DNA from: Demequina zhanjiangensis
GTDB lineage: Bacteria > Actinomycetota > Actinomycetes > Actinomycetales > Demequinaceae
Reading direction: 5' to 3'
NCBI RefSeq assembly: GCF_030418315.1
Contig: NZ_JAUHPV010000006.1
Location: 124,001 to 188,000, forward strand
Length of the DNA stretch: 64,000 nucleotides
Below are positions 17,593 to 26,645 of the stretch, piece by piece. The stretch's first letter is position 1, and each line of letters opens with the position of its first letter. Below the pieces are notes generated by a model, which was given only the letters and a program-made list of their open reading frames with translations, had not been told where the DNA came from and did not search any database. The position numbers were made by a program, and so were the translations under genes.

Positions 17593-18530
17593 ACCCCACC
17601 CGCACCCGCGGCCTCGCGCTCGCGGCCGCCACGGCCTGCATCTCAGGCGTCGCCATCTGGGTGAACTCGAACGGCGTCGCGGCCTACGGCGACGCCGCCG
17701 CCTACACCACCGCGAAGAACACGATGGCGGCAGCGATCATCGCGGCTGTGTTCGTCGCCGCCCGGAGCCTGAGCGGCGCAACGTCCGTGTCGGTCACGCG
17801 CCCGTCGAGGTCCTCCCACTGGTGGAGCCTCGCCTACGTCGCCGTGCTCGGCGGCGCCGTGCCGTTCGTGCTGTTCTTCCAGGGTCTCGCCTCGACCACC
17901 TCCACCCAGGCGTCGTTCGTGCACAAGACCCTGATCGTGTGGGTCGCGATCCTCGCCGTGCCACTGCTCAAGGAGAGGCTGACGTGGTGGCACGGCGTCG
18001 CGGTCGCGCTCCTGCTCGTCGGCCAGTGGGGGCTCGCGGGTGACGTCGCGCTCGTCGCCGATCCGGGCACGCTGATGATCCTTGGCGCGACGCTCCTGTG
18101 GGCCGTCGAGGTGGTCGTCGCGCGCCGCCTGCTCGCCGACGTGACCCCCTGGACCGTGTCGCTCGTCCGCATGGTGGGAGGGTCGCTCGCCCTGCTCGGC
18201 TGGGCCGCCGCCACCGGATCGCTTGCGGCCGTCGTCCCGCACGGTGCCGCGCAGTGGGGGTGGGTGGCGCTCACGGGCCTGCTGCTCGCCGGCTACGTGC
18301 TCACCTGGCATCAGGCACTGTGGCGCGCGCCCGCCGTGGACGTCACCGCCGTGCTCGTGCTCGGCGCGATCGTGACCGCCGCGCTCGCGGGCGCGTTCGA
18401 CGGCACATCTCTCGCCGCCCAGGCGCCGTGGCTCGCGCTTCTCGCCGTGGGCGGGGGACTGATGTGGGTGGCGCCCCGTCGCTCCGAGGCGGAGCGCCGG
18501 TCGGCCCACAGGAGCCACGTCGGCACATGA
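17589..18530 (+). CDS. EamA/DMT-family transporter in the hydrogenase operon
   Basis: A 313-residue membrane protein with about ten helices in two EamA halves, typical of the drug/metabolite transporter superfamily. AYGDAAAYTTAKNTMAAAII and FFQGLASTTSTQASFVHKTL are the conserved first-half segments. The substrate is unknown; the coupled ATGA overlaps with hypC on one side and the DUF6390-type gene on the other argue that it serves the hydrogenase, for example by moving a metal, cofactor or redox metabolite. That link is inference. Confidence 0.85.
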   Translation: MNPTRTRGLALAAATACISGVAIWVNSNGVAAYGDAAAYTTAKNTMAAAIIAAVFVAARSLSGATSVSVTRPSRSSHWWSLAYVAVLGGAVPFVLFFQGLASTTSTQASFVHKTLIVWVAILAVPLLKERLTWWHGVAVALLLVGQWGLAGDVALVADPGTLMILGATLLWAVEVVVARRLLADVTPWTVSLVRMVGGSLALLGWAAATGSLAAVVPHGAAQWGWVALTGLLLAGYVLTWHQALWRAPAVDVTAVLVLGAIVTAALAGAFDGTSLAAQAPWLALLAVGGGLMWVAPRRSEAERRSAHRSHVGT

Positions 18531-19327
18531 CCGCGACCGCGGCCCCGACCGCCGTCGACGCCCCCGAGCTCGACGGCGCGATCCTCTTCGGCCGCTACGC
18601 CTTTCCCCCGAACGAGCGCGGCTACTGCGGGCCCGATCGTGCCGACGAGCTGCTCGAACGGGTCAGCGTCGGCGCGTCTGGTCGAGCCCTTGAGGAGGTG
18701 GCCCGCGGGTTCGACGGGGCCTGGCCCTACCTCGAGGTCATCGGCGAATCCTTGGGCCGCGCGCCGCTGGACCCGCTCGTGGTCCGCACCTACTGGCTCG
18801 GGGGCCCACTGCTCGTCCGCTGCGGCGGGCGACGGTTCGCGAGCTCGCTCGAGTCGAGATTCCGGCCGCGTCTGACGCGACTCGACTTCGAGCGGCTCGC
18901 GGACGCGGTCGCCCACGGCGCCACGCCTCACCACAGCTTCCACGTGTTCGGCGTCTACCCGTGGGTGGGACTGCTACGCGGGGGGACGGTCGACGCGCCG
19001 CTCGAAGTGCTCGACCGCTGCCGCATCAGCTGGGGCCGGGTGATGAACGTGTCGGGGGAGACGGCGCATGTCGAGACCCGGCGCCTCACGTGGGATGGCC
19101 GACGTCTAGTGCTGGGGTCCGCGCGGGTCGAGCCGATGCGGCTGCGCCGAGGGGAGCTCGTTCTCTCCAGGGCGATCGAGGCGGGCGACTGGGTGTCCCT
19201 GCACTGGGACTGGGTGTGCGACAGGCTGACGCGCACCGACCTTGCCGATCTCCAGCGTTCCACCGCGAGGGAGCTCGCGGCGGTCGAATCCTGCGCCTAC
19301 GCGGCGCCCGCGACCGTGCTCGCGTGA
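18527..19327 (+). CDS. DUF6390-type protein, last gene of the hydrogenase operon
   Basis: A 266-residue soluble protein that I associate with DUF6390 through FGRYAFPPNERGYCGPD near the N-terminus and HHSFHVFGVYPWVGLLRGG in the middle. The C-terminus has a GDWVSLHWDWVCDRLT segment that resembles the GDWV-V-GFVL-LT strand of HypC, so it may carry a HypC-like barrel. It starts on the EamA stop (ATGA). Family function is unknown; its constant place with hydrogenase genes suggests an assembly or stability role. The family name is from memory. Confidence 0.7.
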   Translation: MTATAAPTAVDAPELDGAILFGRYAFPPNERGYCGPDRADELLERVSVGASGRALEEVARGFDGAWPYLEVIGESLGRAPLDPLVVRTYWLGGPLLVRCGGRRFASSLESRFRPRLTRLDFERLADAVAHGATPHHSFHVFGVYPWVGLLRGGTVDAPLEVLDRCRISWGRVMNVSGETAHVETRRLTWDGRRLVLGSARVEPMRLRRGELVLSRAIEAGDWVSLHWDWVCDRLTRTDLADLQRSTARELAAVESCAYAAPATVLA

Positions 19328-19342
19328 GCGGGAAAGCCGCTC
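19326..19342. terminator. Short bidirectional hairpin between convergent operons
   Basis: GAGCGG-GAAAG-CCGCTC sits in the 14-nt gap between the hydrogenase operon and sbcC and could end both transcripts. No T tract. Confidence 0.4.
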
Positions 19343-22329
19343 TACTCGGGTGACGGCTTTGACACGACCCGGCTGGAGCCGTCCGCCGACTTCCTGACCT
19401 CGAGTTTCGCAGGGATGGCCTCCTTCATCGCCTCGACGTGGGAGATGAGGCCGACGGTGCGGCCCTGATCGCGTAGGTCTTCGAGCGTGGCCATCGCGAT
19501 CTCGAGCGTGTCCTCGTCGAGCGAGCCGAAGCCTTCGTCGATGAACAGCGTGTCGAGCTGGATGCCACCCGCCTCTGCCGAGACGGTCTCGGCGAGGCCG
19601 AGTGCGAGCGAGAGCGACGCGAGGAACGTCTCGCCTCCGGAGAGCGAGCGGGTGGAGCGCGACCTGCCGGTGTGCGCATCGGCGATCGTGAGGGACAGGC
19701 CCGTCTCCTTGTTGCGGTACTGCGCCGCGTCGTCGTGCTCGAGCCGGTACTGGCCCGAGGACATGGTCTCGAGCCGTGCGTTGGCTGCGGCGACGATGCG
19801 TTCCAGCTTGGACGCGAGCACGAACGACTCGAGGCGGAGCCTGCGGTCGTTCGGCGCCTTCCCCTCGAGCGAGTCGGCGAGCGTCAGGACCACGTCGCGC
19901 TCCGCGCGGGCCGCCTCGGTGGAGGCGCCGAGCGTCGCGTACTCGTCGCGCAACGCAGTGAGCTGCTGCGCCTTGCTCGCGGCGGCGGTCGCAGCCTCGA
20001 CGGCGGCGTCGCGGGCGCTGGCCGCCTCGCGTGCGGTGGACTCAAGAGACTCCAGGTCTGCGGGCTCGTCGGGCAGCTCGCGCGCGGAGAGCTCCTGCAC
20101 CACGGCCTTCGCGGAGGCGAGGCTCTCGCGATGCGCCTCGACGGTCCGCTCGAGCTCCGCAAGGTCATCCGCGCCTATCTCGGCTTCGGCAGCCTCGTCG
20201 ACCGACTCGAAGCCGGCCTCCGCGAGGGCATCGCGTAGCGCCAAGCCGGCCCGTTCGGCGGCGGAGGCGGCGTCGGCCGCGGCTCGCGCGGCCGACGCGA
20301 GCCGAGTCACGAGCGCGTGCGCCTGGTCGAGGGCGTCCGCATACTCGGCGACCGACTCGTAGCCGTCGGGGCGCTGCGCGGCCAACTGCTCGGCGCCGTC
20401 GAGCTCCGTCTTCGCGGTGGTCTCGGTCTGCCGTGCGAGGGTGACTGCGGCGTCTCGCGACTCGATCTCGGTGGTGAGCGCGCGTCGCCGCGCGTCGATC
20501 TCCTCAAGCGCGGCCGTCAGCGCGGCGCGCTCCCCGGAAGCGGCGGCTGCGAGGGTGTGCTCGCGTTGGGCACTCTCGAGCGAAGCGGCGGCCTGCTCCG
20601 CGGTCGTGTCTCCGGCCTGCTCCCGTGCGGTCGCGAGTCGGCCCTCGACCTCGACTCGGGCGGCGCGTGCGCGATCGAGCGCGGCGTTCTCTGCCTGCAC
20701 GCGCGCATACGCCGCGTCGACCTGCTCGTCTGTCACGTGGTCGTCGGTGGGCGTGGCGGGCGAGGGGTGCGTGGTCGACCCGCAGACGGGGCAGGGGTCC
20801 CCCTCGGAAAGGTCCTGCGCCAGATGGGCGGCCTGGGACGCGAGGCGGCTGCGCACGAGCGCGGCATGCGTGGTCGTGGCGGTGGCGAGGTTCTCGGCCG
20901 CGGCGGCCTCACGCGACTGCGCGGGACCGTGCTCCTCGTCGATCGCGGCGAGGCGCCCGTGCGCCGCCACGACCGCCTTCGCCCGGTCGACGGCGGCAGC
21001 GAGGTCCTCAAGCCTGACTGCCGTGGCGCTCACGCTGTCGAGCTTCTCCCGCAGGTCCTTCTCCTCGGCGGGGAGAGCCTCAAGCGCAGTCTTCGCTTCG
21101 AGCTGGAGCGCGATCGTCTTCGCGAGCGATTCGGCCGCCGACACGACCTTGGCGTGAAGGGTCCCGAGCGAACGTTCCGCCTTGAGCGACTCGTCGAGCG
21201 CGCCCCGCAGGCGCACGATCTCCGAGGCGCGCGCGTCGAGGGTCTCGAGCGATGCCTCGGCGATGTCGCTGTCCGGGAGCGCGAGGGTGGCCGAAGGGTC
21301 GACTCGGGCTTCAGCGCGCGCGTCGGTGAGCGTCGTCCACGCGGCTTCGACGGCGCGTTCGGCGACTGCGAGCGACTTCCGCGGTCCGGCGACGGGCGCG
21401 GCGCGGCGTGCCTGAGTGAGCTGCCGCTCGCGGACGGTGTGCGCGCCGGCATCGGCCTCGAGGTCGCTCAGCGTGGCGCGTGCACGCGCGAGACGGGCGC
21501 GCGCCTCCTCCTGTGTGCGCGCCTCGGCAAGGGCGGCTGCCGACTCGTCGGCCGTCTTGGTGGCCTTCGCTCGCGTGGCTGCGGCCGACTCGGAGGCGGC
21601 CTCGAGCACCTCCGTCTGGTTCGTGAAGAACTCCTCGCGGCCGCCCGCCGAGGGCGTCTCCGCGTCGACGAGCGTGGCGGCGCGTGCCACCAGCGCGTCG
21701 AGCCCCGTGTCAGCGGCCTCGACCTTGGCGCTCGCCGCACGCGCGAGCTCTCGGACGTGCACCTCGAGGTCCTCGAACCGCTGGGTGCCGAACAGCGACC
21801 TCAGCAGCGCGCGTCGTTCCGTCGTCTCCGCCTTGAGGAACTCGGCGAAGCGCCCTTGCGCGAGAAGAATGACCTGCAGGAACTGGTCACCCGTGAGGGG
21901 GACGGTCGTCGCGATGTGCTCCGCGACCTCGCGCGGCATGGTGGCGATCGGCTCAGGCTCGCCGTCGCCGAGCACGTAGAGCGACGCCGACGCCTTCTCC
22001 ATCGTGGTTCCGCCGCCACGCTTCTTGGCGCGCGGGAACGCGGGGGAACGGACCACGCGGTAGCGGATGCCGTGAAGCTCGTAGTCGAGGCTGACGACCG
22101 TCGGATCGTCGTCGGCGCAGAAGTGGCTCCGCACGGACTTGTCGGTGCCGTCGTAGCGGGGCACCTTGTCGTACAGCGCGAAGCAGATCGCGTCGAGGAT
22201 GGTGCTCTTGCCGGCGCCGGTCCGGCCCGAGATGACGAAGAGGCCCTCCGCGTCGAACTGCGTGAAGTCGATGGACTGGGCGGAACGGAACGGCCCGAAG
22301 CCCTCCATCTCGAGGCTGAGGATCCTCAC
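19342..22329 (-). CDS. sbcC: DNA repair exonuclease ATPase subunit SbcC
   Basis: A 995-residue SMC-like ATPase, partner of the SbcD nuclease. GRTGAGKST at residues 35-43 is the Walker A motif. Long coiled coils run through the centre around the zinc hook CPVCGSTTHP (about residue 510), and the C-terminus has the signature LSGGETFLASLSLALGL and Walker B LDTLFIDEGFGSLDEDT. The complex opens hairpins and trims blocked DNA ends. Its start overlaps the sbcD stop by 4 nt. Normal length for the family. Confidence 0.95.
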   Translation of the reverse strand: MRILSLEMEGFGPFRSAQSIDFTQFDAEGLFVISGRTGAGKSTILDAICFALYDKVPRYDGTDKSVRSHFCADDDPTVVSLDYELHGIRYRVVRSPAFPRAKKRGGGTTMEKASASLYVLGDGEPEPIATMPREVAEHIATTVPLTGDQFLQVILLAQGRFAEFLKAETTERRALLRSLFGTQRFEDLEVHVRELARAASAKVEAADTGLDALVARAATLVDAETPSAGGREEFFTNQTEVLEAASESAAATRAKATKTADESAAALAEARTQEEARARLARARATLSDLEADAGAHTVRERQLTQARRAAPVAGPRKSLAVAERAVEAAWTTLTDARAEARVDPSATLALPDSDIAEASLETLDARASEIVRLRGALDESLKAERSLGTLHAKVVSAAESLAKTIALQLEAKTALEALPAEEKDLREKLDSVSATAVRLEDLAAAVDRAKAVVAAHGRLAAIDEEHGPAQSREAAAAENLATATTTHAALVRSRLASQAAHLAQDLSEGDPCPVCGSTTHPSPATPTDDHVTDEQVDAAYARVQAENAALDRARAARVEVEGRLATAREQAGDTTAEQAAASLESAQREHTLAAAASGERAALTAALEEIDARRRALTTEIESRDAAVTLARQTETTAKTELDGAEQLAAQRPDGYESVAEYADALDQAHALVTRLASAARAAADAASAAERAGLALRDALAEAGFESVDEAAEAEIGADDLAELERTVEAHRESLASAKAVVQELSARELPDEPADLESLESTAREAASARDAAVEAATAAASKAQQLTALRDEYATLGASTEAARAERDVVLTLADSLEGKAPNDRRLRLESFVLASKLERIVAAANARLETMSSGQYRLEHDDAAQYRNKETGLSLTIADAHTGRSRSTRSLSGGETFLASLSLALGLAETVSAEAGGIQLDTLFIDEGFGSLDEDTLEIAMATLEDLRDQGRTVGLISHVEAMKEAIPAKLEVRKSADGSSRVVSKPSPE

Positions 22330-23510
22330 CGCGCCGACTCCTTGGCGTCCATGGCGTCGAGCGCGGCGTGCAGCACCGCACGCTCGGCCTCCGTGGGGCC
22401 CTGCCCGTTGCGGACGAACGCGAGGAACTCGTCGACCACCTCCGCGTCCGACCGTCCTTCGACGCGCGCCGCGTACGACGCCTCGCCCACGTCCTGCCGG
22501 TGCGCGGGCCGGTGAGTGAGCGTCACCGCATGCGGGTAACGCGTCTGCAGGCGTCGCATCGCCTCGCGCGGCAGCTGGTCATCGGTCAGCACGACGTCCA
22601 CCCAGGCGTCCACTGCGTCGGGGTGCGCGTCCTCGGCGAGCAGCTCGTCGAGCGTCCCCTCGATCCTGACCGCCGGACGCGGCGTGGGCAGGTCGAGCCA
22701 CTCGACCTGGCCGAGCCCCGCCTCACCCAGCTCGACGAGCCACGCGCCCTTCGCGCTCGACCTCTCGCCGAAGCTGAACCGCAGCGGGGCGCCGCTGTAG
22801 CGCACCCGCTCCGTCAACGTCTGCCGACCGTGGATGTGGCCCAGCGCCACGTAGTCGACGCCGTCGAACACCTCAAGAGGCGCGATGTTCAGCCCGCCAC
22901 GCGTGATGTCGCGCTCCTCGGCTCGGCCGCTGTCCTCCGTGGTCGGTTCCACCCCGGAGGCGAAGCAATGGCTCGCGACCACGGTGCGCAGGACCGCCGC
23001 ACCCTCCCGGCGACGGGACGCGTCGGCTCTCACCTGGTCCATCGCGAACCTGAGCGCCTGCTCATGGGTGCTGCCAGTGAAGTCCTCGAAGGCGGATCGA
23101 AGGAACTCGGGATGGAGGTACGGAAGCCCGTAGACGGCCACCGGACCGTGAGCATCGGCGAACATCACGGGTTCCGCCAGGCGAGCGACGTCGGCCTTCA
23201 CATGCACGCCGCCGAACGACGCGAACTCGGCCATGTGGCCCAGCCTCGCAGGCCCGTCATGGTTGCCCGACGTGAGCACGACCTGCGCGCCCGCCTCCCG
23301 GATCGCCGCGACCGCACGGTTGAGCATGCCGAACGCCTCCGCCTTGGGGGTCGACGAGTCGAACACGTCGCCCGCCACGATCACCGCGTCCACGGACCGC
23401 TCGCGCACCAGGTCGGCCAACGCGGCCAGCACGCTCTCCAGATGCGCATCGGTGCTGTGGCCGTGGAACGTGCGTCCCAGATGCCAGTCGGAGGTGTGGA
23501 GCAGCCGCAT
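22326..23510 (-). CDS. sbcD: DNA repair exonuclease SbcD
   Basis: A 394-residue Mre11-type metallo-phosphoesterase. The five phosphoesterase motifs are visible: DWHLG (residues 8-12), GDVFD, SGNHD, a His near SHCF, and LGHIHGRQ. It is the nuclease half of SbcCD. A TAGCCT hexamer ends exactly 6 nt before the ATG, so its mRNA is probably leaderless; sbcC follows with a 4-nt overlap. Confidence 0.95.
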   Translation of the reverse strand: MRLLHTSDWHLGRTFHGHSTDAHLESVLAALADLVRERSVDAVIVAGDVFDSSTPKAEAFGMLNRAVAAIREAGAQVVLTSGNHDGPARLGHMAEFASFGGVHVKADVARLAEPVMFADAHGPVAVYGLPYLHPEFLRSAFEDFTGSTHEQALRFAMDQVRADASRRREGAAVLRTVVASHCFASGVEPTTEDSGRAEERDITRGGLNIAPLEVFDGVDYVALGHIHGRQTLTERVRYSGAPLRFSFGERSSAKGAWLVELGEAGLGQVEWLDLPTPRPAVRIEGTLDELLAEDAHPDAVDAWVDVVLTDDQLPREAMRRLQTRYPHAVTLTHRPAHRQDVGEASYAARVEGRSDAEVVDEFLAFVRNGQGPTEAERAVLHAALDAMDAKESAR

Positions 23511-23516
23511 GTGACG

Positions 23517-23522
23517 AGGCTA
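23517..23522 (-). promoter_or_regulatory. -10 element of sbcDC, leaderless start
   Basis: Read on the minus strand, TAGCCT is followed by 6 nt and then the sbcD ATG, which places the predicted +1 on the A of the start codon. No ribosome site is present. Confidence 0.5.
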
Positions 23523-23659
23523 TCGGGCGGGTCGGACACGCGAGCAGCGCCCTCACCAGTGGTGGCAGGTGAGCATCATGTGACAGAAGTGGCGCGGTTG
23601 ACGAAACTTTGTGGTCAGGTGACCATGAAGGGAACGGGGGAGATATCGGGGGATATCGG

Positions 23660-24259
23660 ATGAACAGGGTCGTGCTCATGGTCGCCGTGCCGCTGACGGC
23701 CGCGCTCGGACTTCAGCTGGTGCCGAGCGACGTCGAGGAGCCGCCGGCGCCACGCGTCATCAACGGCTCATGCGGGAGCGATCTTCACCTGGACATCACC
23801 TATCCCGTGATCGTGGAGGAGCCCGCCACGCTGTACGTGCAGATCACGGACACGGCCGGCTACACGTACACGATCCCGCTGATCGACAACGATGGTGACC
23901 CCCAGGGTTTCCACCCGACGATCCCCGCCGACCAGCTTCCCGACGGCGGGTACGACGTGGTCCTCTCGGCGGCCGGGAACGATGTCTACGTGGGCATGTT
24001 CGACCAAGGGGAGGTGTGCGGCGGCTCCGGGCTGCCGACGGTGACGCCCAGCCCGCTGCCGACGGTCTCGCCGGAGCCGTCCGGGTCGCCGAGCGTGGAA
24101 CCCTCGACGCTGCCCGGCCGCGTCCCCGGTTCCACTCCCAGCCCAGATCCCTCAGGATCAGCGCTCCCGGAGGCTACGGTCTCACCCGACCCGGACACAG
24201 ACGCCGGAGAGGCCGGCGCAGCGGACGCGGTCCCGGGCAGTCCCAGCTACGTGGGGTGA
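23660..24259 (+). CDS. Secreted protein with Pro/Ser-rich tail
   Basis: A 199-residue protein. The ATG at 23660 is preceded by GGGGG at 8 nt and by a direct repeat of GATATCGG. A short N-terminal hydrophobic segment (residues 3-19) is a signal peptide or anchor. Residues 30-125 are beta-rich with two Cys (NGSCGSD, GEVCGGS), perhaps an Ig-like fold; the last 75 residues are a Pro/Ser/Thr repeat region (SPEPSGSPSVEPS) like cell-wall-spanning linkers. No sorting motif is visible. Function unknown. Divergent from sbcD. Confidence 0.65.
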   Translation: MNRVVLMVAVPLTAALGLQLVPSDVEEPPAPRVINGSCGSDLHLDITYPVIVEEPATLYVQITDTAGYTYTIPLIDNDGDPQGFHPTIPADQLPDGGYDVVLSAAGNDVYVGMFDQGEVCGGSGLPTVTPSPLPTVSPEPSGSPSVEPSTLPGRVPGSTPSPDPSGSALPEATVSPDPDTDAGEAGAADAVPGSPSYVG

Positions 24260-24312
24260 CCGCCCACGTCGCGGACGACGTGCCGCCTCCTTGCCGCGCC
24301 GTCGGCCCAGGG

Positions 24313-24318
24313 CTAGCG
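24313..24318 (+). promoter_or_regulatory. -10 element, leaderless start
   Basis: TAGCGT ends 7 nt before the GTG at 24326; no ribosome site precedes that codon, so a leaderless mRNA is likely. Confidence 0.45.
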
Positions 24319-24325
24319 TCGACCC

Positions 24326-24961
24326 GTGTACACCAGGCCTGACGTCAGCTTTCCCGAGTTCCGGGACGACGCAGGCGCCGTCATCCCCTACGGCGACCGG
24401 TGGGGCGTGGACGGGCCTCCCGAGGACTCGTACAGCGTGGTGCACCACGGTGAGCGCTTCCAGGTCGCGTGGACTCTGGCCCGCGCCCTCGTGGATCACC
24501 TGGTGACCACCTACGACGTCGACGTGATCGAAGATGCCTCTCTCGCCGACGGGCGGGCCTCCGACGAGAACCTGCCCGACGTTCGCGGGCCGCTCCCAGG
24601 CGCGCCGGCCGCGGTGAGGCGGCTGGTGCCCCGCGGGCAGGGCGCGCCGCTCACGGTGGTCGAGTCCGACCTCCCCGGCGTGGTCATGCTCGCCGGCGTC
24701 ACGCTGAGTGCGGCTGCGCCCACGTGCGGCTGCGACGCGTGCGACGACAGGGTCGAGGACATGGCCGACGAGCTCGAGGAGTTCGCCTTCGCGGTGGCGC
24801 AGGGCACCCCGTGGGAGATGGTCGCCGACGGGGGAGTGCGTGCCGGGTTCGGTACGGGCAGCAGCTGGGGGACGCAGACGTTCGCGCAACGCCGCGAGCT
24901 GCGGGCGTTGATCCGGGAGGCGCCGGCGTTCGCGCCGTGGCCCCTGCGTCGCGACGCCTGA
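24326..24961 (+). CDS. DUF6226-type protein
   Basis: A 211-residue soluble protein. VIPYGDRWGVDGPPEDSYSV and the following RALVDHLVTTYDVDV match what I recall of DUF6226, an actinobacterial family of unknown function. A C-x-C-x2-C cluster (TCGCDACDD) in the middle could bind zinc. The GTG start is supported by the position of TAGCGT just upstream. No partner gene: it lies between a secreted protein and the MetE-like gene. Confidence 0.65.
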   Translation: MYTRPDVSFPEFRDDAGAVIPYGDRWGVDGPPEDSYSVVHHGERFQVAWTLARALVDHLVTTYDVDVIEDASLADGRASDENLPDVRGPLPGAPAAVRRLVPRGQGAPLTVVESDLPGVVMLAGVTLSAAAPTCGCDACDDRVEDMADELEEFAFAVAQGTPWEMVADGGVRAGFGTGSSWGTQTFAQRRELRALIREAPAFAPWPLRRDA

Positions 24962-25169
24962 ACGCACGCGAACTCGTGGACAGGTGTTGGCCCACCGTCG
25001 CCCCATCAGGCAGAATGAGCCGCGCAGCGCATCAAACGAAGCCTCGGATCCGCCGCATGCGGCTCGACCAGCCGCGTGACAGAGTGGAAGTTGCCTGCGA
25101 CAGCCCGTCGATCCCGCGTCGACGGCCGCCCGATGTGGGGCGCTGCCGTCGCCGCACCCGAGGAGAACC

Positions 25170-26384
25170 ATGAGCAAGCTCATCCAGACCACCACGGCCG
25201 GTTCGCTGCCGCGCACCAAGAAGCTCGCCGAGGCGAACGCCGTCCGTCCCGTGTCCGAGGACGGCTTCACTTATCAGACGAGCGACGAGTTCGACGCGCT
25301 CCTCCAGGACGCCGTCACGGACGTCGTGAAGCAGCAGGTCGAGGCAGGCATCGACATCGTCGGCGACGGCGAGTTCGGCAAGGCCATGTCGCCCGGTCAC
25401 GACTTCGGCGCCTGGTGGTCGTACTCGTTCCAGCGCACCGGCGGCCTGGCGCTGCCCGACAAGGATGCGCCGATGCCCGAGCCCGTGCGCTCGAGCCCGG
25501 GGAACGTGCGTCTCACGTCCATGAACGACCGCCGCGACTGGACCCGCTTCGCCGAGGCCTACTTCGACCCGACGTCGGGTGTCCTTCTCGGCGACGTCCC
25601 CTACTGGCCCGAGGTGACCGGCCCGCTCACGTACCGCGGCCACGACCTCGTCTCCGCGGACGTGCGCCACCTCCGCGCCGCCCTCGATGCGAACGGCCTG
25701 CAGGACGGGTTCATCACAGCGCTCGCGCCCGGCTCCGCCGCCCGCATCGGCAACACGTTCTACAAGACCGAGGAGGAGCACATCTGGGCCTGGGCCGAGG
25801 TGCTCAAGGAGGAGTACAAGGCGATCGTCGACGCCGGCTTCACCCTCCAGATCGACGACCCCTCGCTCGCCGAGTCGTGGGACCAGATCAACCCCGAGCC
25901 GTCGGTCTCCGACTACCGCGCCTTCATCCAGACCCGCATCGACGCGATCAACCACGCGATCGAGGGGCTCCCCGAGGACAAGGTGCGCCTGCACCTGTGC
26001 TGGGGCTCCTGGCATGGCCCGCACACCACGGACCTCGAGTTCGCGCACATCGCCGACAAGATGCTCGAGGTGAATGCGGGCGAGTACTCGTTCGAGGCCG
26101 CCAACGCGCGCCACGAGCACGAGTGGAAGGTGTGGAAGGACGTCCAGCTCCCCGAGGGCAAGAAGATCGTCCCCGGCATCGTGGGCCACTCCACCAACGT
26201 CGTGGAGCACCCCGACCTCGTCGCGGAGCGCATCGTGCGTTTCGCTGAGCTGGTCGGTCCCGAGAACGTGATCGCCGCCACCGACTGCGGCCTCGGCGGC
26301 CGCGTCCACGGGCAGATCGCGTGGGCGAAGCTCGAGTCGCTCGGCGAGGGCGCACGCCGCGCCTCGGACCTGCTGAACGGCTGA
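25170..26384 (+). CDS. MetE C-terminal-domain-like protein (cobalamin-independent methionine synthase family)
   Basis: A 404-residue protein consisting only of the zinc-binding C-terminal barrel of MetE. It begins TTTAGSLPRTKKL, and has VGDGEFGK, LCWGSWHG, and near the end GPENVIAATDCGLGGR, where the Cys and the earlier His would hold zinc. Stand-alone copies act in methyl or thiol transfer from small substrates, for example as core methionine synthases or in thioether breakdown; the real substrate cannot be told. AGGAG precedes the ATG. The 208 nt upstream show small GC-rich hairpins but no riboswitch I recognise. Confidence 0.85.
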   Translation: MSKLIQTTTAGSLPRTKKLAEANAVRPVSEDGFTYQTSDEFDALLQDAVTDVVKQQVEAGIDIVGDGEFGKAMSPGHDFGAWWSYSFQRTGGLALPDKDAPMPEPVRSSPGNVRLTSMNDRRDWTRFAEAYFDPTSGVLLGDVPYWPEVTGPLTYRGHDLVSADVRHLRAALDANGLQDGFITALAPGSAARIGNTFYKTEEEHIWAWAEVLKEEYKAIVDAGFTLQIDDPSLAESWDQINPEPSVSDYRAFIQTRIDAINHAIEGLPEDKVRLHLCWGSWHGPHTTDLEFAHIADKMLEVNAGEYSFEAANARHEHEWKVWKDVQLPEGKKIVPGIVGHSTNVVEHPDLVAERIVRFAELVGPENVIAATDCGLGGRVHGQIAWAKLESLGEGARRASDLLNG

Positions 26385-26410
26385 GCCTCCCCGCGTCACA
26401 CGCCTCGCGA

Positions 26411-26444
26411 ACGGCCCGGTGTCCCCTTGGGGATGCCGGGCCGT
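26411..26444. terminator. Strong bidirectional terminator hairpin
   Basis: ACGGCCCGG and CCGGGCCGT frame an inner TCCCC-TT-GGGGA stem, giving a long near-perfect hairpin 27 nt after the MetE-like stop. It lies between convergent genes and may also serve the giant gene ending at 26646. Confidence 0.7.
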
Positions 26445-26645
26445 CGTGCTCCCCCTGTACAGCACCGAACCGCCGCACCGCTGAGGGACGGATGCGGCGG
26501 CCGGGCCATGGACAGGGCATAGGGGGGCGACCCTGTCCACATCTCTCGGCTCAGGCGGCTCGCGCCGCCCTGCCTTGCCTATGTCGGAGCCGCCGGTCGG
26601 CTGCTCGTCCTGTGTGTGGACCCGGCTCTATGCCGGGCCCGAGTC

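Noticed and set aside
20317..22515. Long plus-strand open frame (over 700 codons) opposite sbcC
   Set aside because: Mirror of a high-GC coding strand; composition is Arg/Gly/Leu-rich without domains, and sbcC on the other strand has complete motifs.
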